Under the pieces are notes generated by a model. It saw nothing but the letters and a program-made list of their open reading frames with translations. It ran no database searches and was not told where the DNA came from. This document shows positions 41,641-50,985 of a stretch of 64,000 nt of DNA, piece by piece; positions within the stretch are counted from its first letter, which is position 1; each line of letters opens with the position of its first letter. A program made the position numbers and the translations under genes. Source of the DNA: CBDCYH01 sp965224105 (lineage in GTDB: Bacteria; Bacteroidota; Rhodothermia; Rhodothermales; JABDKH01); NCBI GenBank assembly GCA_965224105.1, contig CBDCYH010000001.1, forward strand, positions 744,001-808,000, read 5' to 3'.

Positions 41641-44040
41641 ATGACTGAAGACGAGCAAATAATCATGCCTGAGAAAAAGGAAAAACGTCGTTTTTCCTTG
41701 CTCTCGCTGTCCCCAGCCCACTCGATCAAGGGCAAAATGACGCTCTTTACTGTCGTTCTTATGGCAGGATTGTCGGCGTTCATATTCTCGTACATCCCGG
41801 CCAAGCTTGAGAAAATCTCGCGAGATGCCCTCATCGGGAACGCAGTAAGTATTGCTGACGCGGCGGCAGTAGCTATCGCGCCACCGCTCGCTCTCAACGA
41901 CATGCAAGAAATTTCTAATGTGGTCGAGAGTTTTTCAAAATTCCACGGCCTCGTCTACATCATCATTCAGACAAACGATGGTGGGATCGTCAACTATCAC
42001 AACAAGAAGCCCGGCGATATCATTACCGAGCAACAGCTCTCCAAGGAGGTTGGATTGGATTCGAAGGACAACGTCCTTCGAATCGAAAAACCGATTCTGA
42101 CACCTACCAAGGTTTTGGGCACGTTGTACCTGGCGGTTTCGCTCGACAGCCTGAACCAAACGGTTAGCGAAAGTCGTCGAGTAATCACGTTCGTTAGTCT
42201 CTTCATCTTTCTTGTCGGATTCATCGGGGTCTTTGTGATGAGTTCGATCATCTCCCGGCCAGTCAAAATGTTGATGACCGCAGCGGGGGCCGTTCGCGAT
42301 GGGGACTTTGAGGCGCGCGTCAACCACAAGTCCAGAGATGAGTTGGGCAATCTCTCCGACTCGTTTAACTCGATGGTCGAGAGTTTGGAATCCGCGTACC
42401 AAAATCTGGAAAGTGCGAATGCAACACTCGCGCACCATTCGGAAGAACTTCAGCAAGAGGTGTCTGAGAGAAAACGCATTGAGTTGGCCCTGCGGGAAAG
42501 CGAAGGAAGGTTTAGGGCGGTAATTGAGCACGCTACCGACATTGTCGCCGTGATGGACAGCGACTCTAACTTCATCTACGTTTCTCCAGCATCGATTCAT
42601 ATGCTCGGAAGGCCGGCGGAGTCCATTGTCGGAACGAATATTCTTGAACTCATTCACCCGTCCGATCGAGTCCAGGTTCAGAAGGGAATTCTTGCAGGCA
42701 AACAGTCTCCGGAAAATATCCTCCGATTTGATGCGCGATATCGCCACTCAGACGGGAGCTGGAGATACCTTGCTGTGCGCGGCCGAAATCTCTATGACCA
42801 GCCTGGTATTTATGGGGCTCTCCTGAATATCAGTGACGTTACTGATGCTCGCCGATTCCAGCAGGAGCTCGTTGAAGCCAAGGAAACTGCCGAGGAGATG
42901 GTTCGCCTTAAAGACTCGTTCCTTGCAAATATGAGCCACGAAATCCGGACGCCCCTCACCGGCATCCTTGGGTTTGCGCAGGTTCTCGACGCAGAAGTTG
43001 ACGAAGAGCACAAGGAGCTTGTGAACTTCATTCAGGAGGGTGGCAAGCGGTTGCTTTCGACGTTGAACTCGGTATTGGACCTGGCGCAGCTCGAAGCCAA
43101 TTCGATGAAACTGGAATTGGAAGAGGTCGACCTCGCAAAAGAGGTGCGACAGACGGCTCAGATGTTCCTCCCGATGGCGCGCCTGAAGAAAATCAAATTG
43201 CAAATTGATGCTCCCGCCCAGCCGGTAATGACAACCATTGACCTGGGATGCATTAACCGAGTTCTAAACAACCTGCTAAGCAACGCACTCAAGTTTACAG
43301 AAAACGGAGCCGTGACACTTCGCGTGCGGGGTACGGATCAATTCGTGCGGATCGCGGTCGCAGACTCTGGCGTTGGTATTGCACAAGAATTCTTACCGTA
43401 CCTGTTCGATGAGTTCAAACAGGAATCAACAGGGGTCTCGCGATCACACGAAGGATCGGGACTGGGTCTGGCAATAACTCGAAAGCTCGTCCGGTTGATG
43501 CATGGGGATATAACGGTGGAAAGCAAAAAGGGCGCTGGTACTGTATTTACTATCACCCTGCCCCGGAACGCCAAACCATCCGCAGATCTGCATACTGCCG
43601 TCTTCCCTGAGAGAATCGACAGAATCCCTGAGCGCCGCGAGCATACCCACCGGCTCAAGAAAAGCATCCTCCTTGTTGAAGATAACAAGGATACCCAGCT
43701 GCTGATTAAAAAAATTCTAAGCGACGAGTTCGACGTCACCACGGCTAGCTCCAGTAACGACGCTATTGGAATAGCCGAACAAATGGCGTTCGATCTGATC
43801 CTAATGGATATTAACCTTGGCGATGGCAAAAGCGGCATCGAGGTCCTTTCAACCCTCCGTCGAATGGAGATCTGTAAAGACGTACCGTTTGTGGCCGTGA
43901 CCGCCTATGCCCTTCCGGGAGATAGAGCGAAGTTCATTAAACATGGATTTACAGAGTATCTCAGCAAGCCATTCCGCAAGGAAGAACTTCTGCAGGTAGT
44001 CCGATCGCTTGTGTCGTCGGAGTCCAGCCAGGTGGCCTAG
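41641..44040 (+). CDS. Hybrid sensor histidine kinase with HAMP, PAS and receiver domains
   Basis: 799 aa. Two transmembrane helices (about 33-52 and 181-203) frame a sensor of about 125 residues. HAMP follows at 204-257, then a coiled coil, a PAS domain (about 285-402, FRAVIEHATDIVAVM) and HisKA with His433 in ANMSHEIRTPLTG. The ATPase domain has NRVLNNLLSNALKF, DSGVGIAQEF and GSGLGLAITRKL. A C-terminal receiver (about 673-795) has Asp723 in LILMDINLG and Lys776 in YLSKPF. The C-terminal receiver suggests a phosphorelay or self-control. No separate response regulator or output gene is nearby. Confidence 0.95.
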   Translation: MTEDEQIIMPEKKEKRRFSLLSLSPAHSIKGKMTLFTVVLMAGLSAFIFSYIPAKLEKISRDALIGNAVSIADAAAVAIAPPLALNDMQEISNVVESFSKFHGLVYIIIQTNDGGIVNYHNKKPGDIITEQQLSKEVGLDSKDNVLRIEKPILTPTKVLGTLYLAVSLDSLNQTVSESRRVITFVSLFIFLVGFIGVFVMSSIISRPVKMLMTAAGAVRDGDFEARVNHKSRDELGNLSDSFNSMVESLESAYQNLESANATLAHHSEELQQEVSERKRIELALRESEGRFRAVIEHATDIVAVMDSDSNFIYVSPASIHMLGRPAESIVGTNILELIHPSDRVQVQKGILAGKQSPENILRFDARYRHSDGSWRYLAVRGRNLYDQPGIYGALLNISDVTDARRFQQELVEAKETAEEMVRLKDSFLANMSHEIRTPLTGILGFAQVLDAEVDEEHKELVNFIQEGGKRLLSTLNSVLDLAQLEANSMKLELEEVDLAKEVRQTAQMFLPMARLKKIKLQIDAPAQPVMTTIDLGCINRVLNNLLSNALKFTENGAVTLRVRGTDQFVRIAVADSGVGIAQEFLPYLFDEFKQESTGVSRSHEGSGLGLAITRKLVRLMHGDITVESKKGAGTVFTITLPRNAKPSADLHTAVFPERIDRIPERREHTHRLKKSILLVEDNKDTQLLIKKILSDEFDVTTASSSNDAIGIAEQMAFDLILMDINLGDGKSGIEVLSTLRRMEICKDVPFVAVTAYALPGDRAKFIKHGFTEYLSKPFRKEELLQVVRSLVSSESSQVA

Positions 44041-44148
44041 CATCGGTAGAAATAGGCAGCCGTGACCCTTATCTTTCGCGCGGTGTCCCATCTACTACAG
44101 GTTTCGCGCATTTAGATATTGATGTTGCCGAAGTGTCCACAATCGAAA

Positions 44149-47034
44149 ATGCGCTATTTGTTTTCCAGCAACCTCGTCGCGCTCCTCTTTTTCTGCGCGG
44201 GGTTGTCGTCTGCGCAGCCTCAGACTCTTGCCGACATCGGCCCACCCAGGGTCTCCTGGGCAGATAGTATCTTTTCCCGACTGACGCTTGAGCAAAAGGT
44301 CGGACAACTATTCACGACGCACGCCCAAGGCGTTTTCCTGAGTGTCGACGATCCAGAATTTGTGCGCTTACGGGACCTCGTCGAGAGATTTGAGGTCGGA
44401 GGGGTTGCCTTCTTTCAGGCAGACCCGCTGGGCCAGGCGGTCCTCACCAACCAGCTGCAGCAGCGTTCGCGCATCCCCCTACTGATATCCCAGGACATGG
44501 AGTGGGGTCCGGCGATGCGGATTTCAAAATCAACGGAATTCCCGTATTCAATGGCCGTCGGTGCTACCCGGGACCCGGAACTCGCTTATGCCATGGGCCG
44601 GATCACGGCTGATGAAGCTCGCGCGCTCGGCATCCATCAGGTATATGCACCCGTCGCGGACGTAAATAATAATCCGAATAATCCGGTCATAAACGTACGC
44701 TCATTCGGTGAGACACCGGAGCTTGTTTCGAAAATGGTCGTCTCCTTTATCGAGGGTTTGCAGGACGGGGGCGTGATTGCGACTGCCAAGCATTTTCCCG
44801 GGCACGGTGATGTGGATGTCGACTCGCATGACAAACTCCCGGTTGTCCGTCATGACCTTGCGCGACTGGATTCGCTTGAACTGGTACCCTTCAGAGCCGC
44901 GATCACTGCTGGCGTAAACAGCATCATGACTGGGCACCTCTCTTATCCGCTAATAGATACCCACAACTCTATCTCCGCCGCTCTGTCCCCGATCCTTACC
45001 TCGGAATTATTGAGAGGCCGACTTGGATTCGACGGACTAATTGTAACCGATGCGCTAAATATGGATGCGGTCACAAAGCAGTTTGGTCCGGGAGAGGCTG
45101 CGATCCGCGCGATAAATGCGGGTGCAGATATAATCCTACTGAGTGCTGATGAGTTTGCCGCCCGGAGCCAAGTGATCCGTGCGATTCAAGAGGGAACATT
45201 GCCGCAAGCGCGAATAGATGAGTCTGTGCTCAGGATCCTCCGTGCCAAGGAAAAGCTTCGGTTAAATAGATCGAAGGGCGCTATTCCACTCGACAACATT
45301 TCAGGTGTGGTTGGCAATGAGATTCACAGAGTTGCAAGCGAGACGATTGCACGAAAGTCGTTAACCCTTCTGAAGAATGACAACCAGCTGCTGCCGGTCG
45401 ACATCACGTCAACCGCAAAGGTAGTGACCCTCTCGCCAGCCAGGATGGAGGGCATTGCTGAGTTCGAAAAATGCCTCACCGATTTCCTTCCGGGAATCAG
45501 TGTTACGAATCTTGATGATAACACGAACTCTAAGCTTGTTCAGTCAACCCTTCAGGGCGCAGCCGAAGCTCCCGAGGTAATTGTGGCGATGTTTATCGGG
45601 CGGGGTTTCAACAGTGACAAGGGTTTTTTCTCGAAACGACAGTTGGACTTCGTTGAGGCGCTGGCAAGAAGAGGAAAAGACTTCTCGATTGTGCTTTTTG
45701 GTAGCCCGTTTGCCATCAACGAATTACCAGCATCCGTTTCGTCGATCTTGCTTGCATATGGAGCCGGGAGTGCCTCGCAACGGGCAGCTGCAGAGGCAGT
45801 CGCCGGAAGGGTATCGACAGATGGCCTCTTGCCGATCTCGGTTTCTCCAGATTTTCCGTACGGTGCGGGCTTAAGAATGGGTCAGGCGCACCCGCGGCAG
45901 GGCCTACCGGGCGAGGCAGGAATGGATGCGCGAGTTCTAGCTAGAATCGATTCTCTTATGCACGCTTCGATGGAAAACAAGGCTTTTCCTGGAGCATCCG
46001 TTGCTGTAGGTCGGCCAGGAGTAACGACCGTGTCCAAACAGTATGGTTTTGCGACATACGATTCCGAAGACAGGATTACGAAGAAATCATTGTACGACCT
46101 GGCTTCTCTGACAAAAGTTGTAGCGACTACGACTGCGGTCATGAAGCTGTATGACCAGGGAAAGCTGCCACTAGATGCAAAGGTTGCTTCCTTCATCCCC
46201 GAGTTCGCGGTAAACGGGAAAGAGGGCATCACGATAAAGCATCTCCTTACACACACTTCAGGACTTCCGGCTTACCGACGCTACTATTCGATGGAGGATG
46301 TAAAAACATCAGAGGATGTGATCCGACGAATTCTCTCCGATTCTCTCGTTACCGAACCTGGAGCGCGGGCGAAGTATTCAGATCTAGGAATTATATCGCT
46401 GGGCCTCGTTGTTGAAAAGATTACAGGTAAAACCCTGGCGGAATACGCAAAGGAGGCGATATTTGAACCACTCGGAATGCACTCGACTGGCTTCCGCTCG
46501 CAGCTGCATTTGGATGATTCGGAATTTGTGCCCACAGAGGTTGATGCCAACTACCGAATGAGACTCATCCGCGGTGTTGTCCATGATGAAACAGCTTTCA
46601 TGCTGGGTGGCGTCGCAGGTCACGCTGGTCTTTTCTCGACCCTCGATGACTTGACAACCTTCGCTCACATGTTGATCGCGGACGGACGAGTTGGCAGGAA
46701 GCAATTTCTGAAACCTGAAACGATTCGGCTGTTCACTTCACTGGTAAAAGGAACCGAGCGAGGACTGGGTTGGGACATCCGATCGAAAGAAGGATACTCG
46801 TCAGCAGGCACACTATTTGGGCCAAGGAGTTATGGACACACCGGATTCACGGGTACGTCTATGTGGATTGATCCTGATGCCGAGGTGTTTGTTATTCTTC
46901 TAACCAACAGAGTTCATCCGACCCGGGCAAATCAGAAGATTAGAAACGTGCGTGCTGAATTGGCGGATATCGTCTTCAAGTCGCTCGTGAGTCGCCCTAT
47001 TCCCCTTCTACCGCATCGGGAAACTGCGCACTAA
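44149..47034 (+). CDS. Exported GH3 glycosidase fused to a serine hydrolase (beta-lactamase-like) domain
   Basis: 961 aa from the ATG at 44149, which gives a clean signal peptide (MRYLFSSNLVALLFFCAG). Residues about 35-370 are a GH3 domain of the NagZ type: AKHFPGHGDVDVDSHDKLP with the His-Asp acid/base pair, and nucleophile Asp301 in VTDALNMDAV. A GH3 C-terminal-like sandwich follows (about 380-570). The C-terminal 370 residues form a class C beta-lactamase/esterase domain with Ser653-x-x-Lys656 (SLTK), Tyr743 (YSD) and HTG at 897-899. The first half should remove N-acetylglucosamine from muropeptides; the second may act as a D-amino peptidase or esterase. It probably works on cell-wall material in the periplasm. 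Confidence 0.93.
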   Translation: MRYLFSSNLVALLFFCAGLSSAQPQTLADIGPPRVSWADSIFSRLTLEQKVGQLFTTHAQGVFLSVDDPEFVRLRDLVERFEVGGVAFFQADPLGQAVLTNQLQQRSRIPLLISQDMEWGPAMRISKSTEFPYSMAVGATRDPELAYAMGRITADEARALGIHQVYAPVADVNNNPNNPVINVRSFGETPELVSKMVVSFIEGLQDGGVIATAKHFPGHGDVDVDSHDKLPVVRHDLARLDSLELVPFRAAITAGVNSIMTGHLSYPLIDTHNSISAALSPILTSELLRGRLGFDGLIVTDALNMDAVTKQFGPGEAAIRAINAGADIILLSADEFAARSQVIRAIQEGTLPQARIDESVLRILRAKEKLRLNRSKGAIPLDNISGVVGNEIHRVASETIARKSLTLLKNDNQLLPVDITSTAKVVTLSPARMEGIAEFEKCLTDFLPGISVTNLDDNTNSKLVQSTLQGAAEAPEVIVAMFIGRGFNSDKGFFSKRQLDFVEALARRGKDFSIVLFGSPFAINELPASVSSILLAYGAGSASQRAAAEAVAGRVSTDGLLPISVSPDFPYGAGLRMGQAHPRQGLPGEAGMDARVLARIDSLMHASMENKAFPGASVAVGRPGVTTVSKQYGFATYDSEDRITKKSLYDLASLTKVVATTTAVMKLYDQGKLPLDAKVASFIPEFAVNGKEGITIKHLLTHTSGLPAYRRYYSMEDVKTSEDVIRRILSDSLVTEPGARAKYSDLGIISLGLVVEKITGKTLAEYAKEAIFEPLGMHSTGFRSQLHLDDSEFVPTEVDANYRMRLIRGVVHDETAFMLGGVAGHAGLFSTLDDLTTFAHMLIADGRVGRKQFLKPETIRLFTSLVKGTERGLGWDIRSKEGYSSAGTLFGPRSYGHTGFTGTSMWIDPDAEVFVILLTNRVHPTRANQKIRNVRAELADIVFKSLVSRPIPLLPHRETAH

Positions 47035-47092
47035 GCCACCGGAACCTCCGCTCTATCTCTTCGTCAATCCGCGCCAAACAAGATTCCGACAC

Positions 47093-47413
47093 ATGCCTAC
47101 GTACGTATACAAACGAGAGGATGGTTCGACTTTCGAAGTTGAACAACGAATTAGCGAAGACGCATTGGATGTTTGTCCAACAACCGGTCAAAGCGTTTCG
47201 CGGGTAATCACTGGTGGAACAGGACTGATCTTCAAGGGCACCGGTTTCTACCAGACCGACTACGTCCGCAACTCGGACGCCAAGAAGTCGACCAAAGATG
47301 ACGGTGCATCCGGAAGCGAATCCACAGACAAGTCTGATTCTGAGGCTGCGACCGCATCGACATCGGACGAGACAAACACAAGTGCAAGCGCAAAAGGCAG
47401 CAGTGACGACTAG
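47093..47413 (+). CDS. FmdB-like regulatory protein without zinc cysteines
   Basis: 106 aa. The N-terminal 55 residues follow the FmdB/CxxC_CXXC_SSSS pattern: MPTYVYKREDGSTFEVEQRI, a CP motif near residue 28, then the characteristic IFKGTGFYQTDY. In typical FmdB proteins two CxxC pairs bind zinc; here the first pair is replaced by KRED and only Cys28 remains of the second. It therefore cannot form the usual ribbon. The tail (about 60-106) is a low-complexity S, D, T and K stretch, probably disordered. FmdB proteins have been linked to amidase gene control, but the function is unclear. The stop overlaps the convergent tpiA stop by 4 bases. Confidence 0.8.
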   Translation: MPTYVYKREDGSTFEVEQRISEDALDVCPTTGQSVSRVITGGTGLIFKGTGFYQTDYVRNSDAKKSTKDDGASGSESTDKSDSEAATASTSDETNTSASAKGSSDD

Positions 47414-48168
47414 CCGGTCGAGACCACTCTTCCAGCGGCATGGATAATTTCCCCGAACAGGTCGGAACGTAGACTTGCTCCGCCAATAAGACCGCCATTA
47501 ACATCTGGTTTTGACAACAGGTCAAATGCGTTGGCTGGCTTCATCGAGCCTCCGTAGAGAATCTCAATCTGGTCACCAATCTCACCAAACTCTCTGGAGA
47601 GAATGGACTTGATAAATTCGTGCATTTCCTGGGCCTGATCGGGAGTCGCCGTCTTGCCAGTGCCAATAGCCCAGACGGGTTCATAAGCAACAACTAGCTC
47701 TGAAGGATCAGAGATCTGCAGGTCACGCAGAGCAGATTGCACTTGGCGGCGAACAACCACGCGGTGCAATCCCCTTTCCCGTTCTTCCAACATCTCGCCA
47801 ACGCATACGATGGGTATCAAGCCTGCCTCGAGCGCCGCGCGAGTTTTTTGGTGTACGAGATCATCGGTCTCCGAGAAGTACTGTCGCCGTTCCGAGTGAC
47901 CCAGAATTACGTACTCGACTCCGACACTATTGAGCATCGAGGCTGAGAGTTCACCAGTGTACGCGCCCTCGCTGGCAAAATGCATATTCTGGGCGCCTAC
48001 GCGAACAGCCGAGCCTTCTGCCGCTTCCACAGCGGCCGGCAAAAATACAGCGGGCGGACAAATCACAACCCCGACACGTTCGTGCGCCGTGATTGTCGCA
48101 ACTTCAGCAGCAAGCGATTTAGCCTCGTTCATATCGAGGTTCATTTTCCAGTTGCCAGAAATGATCAT
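47410..48168 (-). CDS. tpiA: Triosephosphate isomerase
   Basis: Interconverts dihydroxyacetone phosphate and glyceraldehyde 3-phosphate in glycolysis and gluconeogenesis. 252 aa from the ATG at 48168 (MIISGNWKMNL); 5 upstream codons are rejected. Catalytic residues are Lys8, the His of LGHSERRQYF and the Glu of VAYEPVWAIGTGK. YGGSMKPANAF and GGLIGGASL bind the phosphate. It is the last gene of a seven-gene minus-strand run, starting 1 base after the stop of a lipoprotein gene. Confidence 0.97.
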   Translation of the reverse strand: MIISGNWKMNLDMNEAKSLAAEVATITAHERVGVVICPPAVFLPAAVEAAEGSAVRVGAQNMHFASEGAYTGELSASMLNSVGVEYVILGHSERRQYFSETDDLVHQKTRAALEAGLIPIVCVGEMLEERERGLHRVVVRRQVQSALRDLQISDPSELVVAYEPVWAIGTGKTATPDQAQEMHEFIKSILSREFGEIGDQIEILYGGSMKPANAFDLLSKPDVNGGLIGGASLRSDLFGEIIHAAGRVVSTG

Positions 48169-48169
48169 A

Positions 48170-49519
48170 TCAGTTAGCCTCAAGGTTACCGTACATCAGA
48201 TCGCTGTAGAGTGCCTGCACAGCGCGCCCATCGTACTTGCCAAGTATCTTGTTATTTTTAACTAAAAAGCGTCGAGTTTGCGAACCCACGTTAAACAATT
48301 CGATCACTTCGTTGACGTTCACGGGCTCGTGGCGAAACTCGCCATGTCCATCTCTAGTGAAGAATGCCTCGTTGATGTCATGATCCGCATTCGTGGTAAT
48401 AGAATGATAATCCAGTCCTTTCCGGCGGGCAAGTGCAATTAACGAATCGCGGATTGCGAGGTCGGCCTGGAAGCTTTCGTCTAGCGGATCGAACAATTCT
48501 ACAATTGCGGTTTGGTCGCCAATATCGCTGGATCCCAGTGAATCATCCTGCTGGGTTCTGATCACGAATGCCGGAAGATCATCACCCGGTCGCAGACTTT
48601 CCAGTTCGTACACAAGGCTACTGATCTCTGCATCATAGTCTCCACCATTGAAGGTCCGCTGCATTTTCCTGGCTCGATCCAACGCATCGTCATAACGTGA
48701 GCTATCCTGGAGCGCCAGAACGGCCTCGGTACTGATTGCAACTCGAGCGGCCACTTCTTCGACATTGTCGAGTTTTGAATCAAGAAATTCCACTGCCCGA
48801 TCGACTCCCTCGAGTCGACTAATCGAGCGACGCGCAGCACCAAGGACATTCAAATATCCGATTGCATTGGAGTGAATCTGTTTTGCTCTTTCCACCACCA
48901 CCGAGTCTTCTCTCGACTCCAGCATAAGTAACGACTCACTTGCCGCCAACTCGGCAGCCATCGTTTGCGGATAAACATCCTGGATACTCCACAAAATGGA
49001 GGCCGCGGCTCGCGCAGCATCATCAACCGATTGAGCGGTCGCCGTCTGCATGCGCGCCAGTCTCAAAACATTTGCGTTGTACGTTGCCTTGGCGTTCCGG
49101 TAGGCAGCCCACGCACTATTCTCACTCGACTTGATGATAACTACACCTGAGTTGCTGGGTACCGCCAAATTGAACGTCGAAGTGTCCCCATCTCCGACAA
49201 TATATTCTGACCTTGCCATGAGTGTGCCGTAACGACGTACCGAAAGTGGATAGATACCCCGTTGTTCGACTACCACGTCGGTAGCAAAGTCTCCGTTTGT
49301 ATCTGTCGTCGCGAATGCCAACGTATCGTCGCCGTTGGAGGTGACCACGACCTCGAAGGCAGAAAAATCTGTGCTGTCGGCTTCGCCTGCAATAACTACT
49401 CTGCCCGACAAATGAGCCTGTACTCGCGGCTCTTCCGGCTTACCGCAAGATGCCAAAAACAGCAAGGCCGCCACTATCGCGAAACCCGAGTTCAAAAATG
49501 CTCTCGGCTGATTACCCAT
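48170..49519 (-). CDS. Lipoprotein with a cysteine-less thioredoxin-like C-terminal domain
   Basis: 449 aa. The signal AIVAALLFLASC ends in a lipobox at Cys25, the only cysteine. Residues 30-120 look like a carboxypeptidase-regulatory-type beta sandwich (LSGRVVIAG, TTDTNGDFATDV). A helical region follows (about 130-310). The last 135 residues resemble a TlpA/AhpC-TSA redoxin: DDLPAFVIR, the strand QTAIVELFDP where WCxxC is expected, and TRRFLVKNNKILGKYDG. The redox cysteines are absent, so a thiol reaction is unlikely; binding or scaffolding is more likely. TlpA-like Bacteroidota lipoproteins with an N-terminal DUF4369-type domain have a similar plan. It overlaps gatB by 8 bases. Confidence 0.7.
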   Translation of the reverse strand: MGNQPRAFLNSGFAIVAALLFLASCGKPEEPRVQAHLSGRVVIAGEADSTDFSAFEVVVTSNGDDTLAFATTDTNGDFATDVVVEQRGIYPLSVRRYGTLMARSEYIVGDGDTSTFNLAVPSNSGVVIIKSSENSAWAAYRNAKATYNANVLRLARMQTATAQSVDDAARAAASILWSIQDVYPQTMAAELAASESLLMLESREDSVVVERAKQIHSNAIGYLNVLGAARRSISRLEGVDRAVEFLDSKLDNVEEVAARVAISTEAVLALQDSSRYDDALDRARKMQRTFNGGDYDAEISSLVYELESLRPGDDLPAFVIRTQQDDSLGSSDIGDQTAIVELFDPLDESFQADLAIRDSLIALARRKGLDYHSITTNADHDINEAFFTRDGHGEFRHEPVNVNEVIELFNVGSQTRRFLVKNNKILGKYDGRAVQALYSDLMYGNLEAN

Positions 49520-50978
49520 CTTTCAGTTCCTCGATATTCTTTTTAATCAAGTCCCGTACCACCTTCGGATCGGGCGACCCGTCGAATGATCGCATAACAT
49601 GACCAATAAAGAAACCCAGTAATGCATCTTTCCCTGCTCGCAACTCGGTCACCTGTTTCGGATATGCCGCTAGAACCTCTCTTACAATGGGATTGATTGC
49701 CGATGAATCCGAGACCTGAGACAAATCCAATTCGTCGACTATTGTCGCCACGCTCCTTGAGTCGTTAACCATGGTGTCCAGGAGTGTTGCAAATGCGGTA
49801 GAATTAATCTTGTCATCGACCCGCAACGAGATTGCATCGGCTAGCCTCGTTGGATCGATAGGAGATTCTCCTGTATTAGTTTCTTTTTGAATGCGCAGGA
49901 TGTGGGTCGCGATAACATTCGCGACTATCTTTCCAATCGGCGTATCACCGCTTTCTTTATATCCGTCCACGTTAAGCGCCAGCAACACGGACTCGAAGTA
50001 CTGCGCTCGCGCCGGACTCTCCACAATGACCTTTGCCTCCTCTTTGCTCAAACCGTAGTCAGTGCAAAAGGACGTCTGCAATTCGTCCGCCATCCGAGGG
50101 AGGTTCACCCTTAAGCGTTCGATTTGGTCGAGGGTAACCTCCACTGGTGGGAGATCAGGATCCGGGAAATAGCGATAATCCAGCTCTTCTTCCTTGGACC
50201 TCATGGTCTTCGTCATGGTGCGTTCGTCGTCCCAGAGACGAGTTTCAACCACAACAGGTTGCCCGTTCTCTAATCGCTTGCTCTGTCGTGCAATCTCATA
50301 ACTGATCGCCTGCTCGACAAATTTGAACGAGTTAAGGTTTTTGATTTCCACCTTGTTGCCCAAACGAGCTGTCCCCCTCTCTCGCACAGAGATATTCGCA
50401 TCACATCTAAGCGAACCCTCTTGCATATTGCCATCGCATATCCCGAGGAACAGAACCGTCTTTCTTATTAGTCGCATAAACGCGGCAGCTTCCTCCGCGC
50501 TTCGCAAATCAGGTTCGGTCACAATTTCAAGCAACGGCACACCAGCCCTATTAAAGTCAACTCCGGTGGCATCCGGAAAAATGTCATGTATTGACTTGCC
50601 CGCATCCTCCTCAATATGAATCCTGTTGATGCGAATACGCCGGCCATTCACATGCAACTCGCCGTTGTAGCAAATCGGGTTATCGTATTGGGTAATCTGA
50701 TAGCCCTTAGGCAGGTCTGGATAGAAGTATTGCTTTCTAGCGAGCGTCGAATGCAGAGCAATCTGGCAATTCGTTGCCAGACCAGCCATGATAGCATAGT
50801 CCACAACTTTCTTGTTAAGCACAGGAAGCGTTCCGGGATGTGCCAGGCTCACAAAGTCAATATTCGTGTTTGGCTCCTCATCCACCCTGGCCATTTCTGG
50901 ACTAAAGGCCTTTGCCTGTGTATTCAGCTGAACGTGAATCTCGAGGCCGATAAAAACTTCGTGTTCCGCTCCTGCCAT
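49512..50978 (-). CDS. gatB: Asp-tRNA(Asn)/Glu-tRNA(Gln) amidotransferase subunit B
   Basis: Tail-binding and kinase-like subunit of the GatCAB transamidosome, which corrects Glu-tRNA(Gln) or Asp-tRNA(Asn). 488 aa, the usual length. The N-terminus has IGLEIHVQLNTQAK and a conserved LPVLNKKVVDYA. RIHIEEDAGKSIHD and GVPLLEIVTEPDLRS follow, and KNLNSFKFVEQAI marks the cradle. The C-terminal YqeY-like tail has FIGHVMRSFDGSPDP. gatA and gatC are not in the window. It lies between a peroxiredoxin gene (7 bases) and the redoxin-like lipoprotein (8-base overlap). Confidence 0.97.
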   Translation of the reverse strand: MAGAEHEVFIGLEIHVQLNTQAKAFSPEMARVDEEPNTNIDFVSLAHPGTLPVLNKKVVDYAIMAGLATNCQIALHSTLARKQYFYPDLPKGYQITQYDNPICYNGELHVNGRRIRINRIHIEEDAGKSIHDIFPDATGVDFNRAGVPLLEIVTEPDLRSAEEAAAFMRLIRKTVLFLGICDGNMQEGSLRCDANISVRERGTARLGNKVEIKNLNSFKFVEQAISYEIARQSKRLENGQPVVVETRLWDDERTMTKTMRSKEEELDYRYFPDPDLPPVEVTLDQIERLRVNLPRMADELQTSFCTDYGLSKEEAKVIVESPARAQYFESVLLALNVDGYKESGDTPIGKIVANVIATHILRIQKETNTGESPIDPTRLADAISLRVDDKINSTAFATLLDTMVNDSRSVATIVDELDLSQVSDSSAINPIVREVLAAYPKQVTELRAGKDALLGFFIGHVMRSFDGSPDPKVVRDLIKKNIEELKDG

Positions 50979-50985
50979 GAAACGA

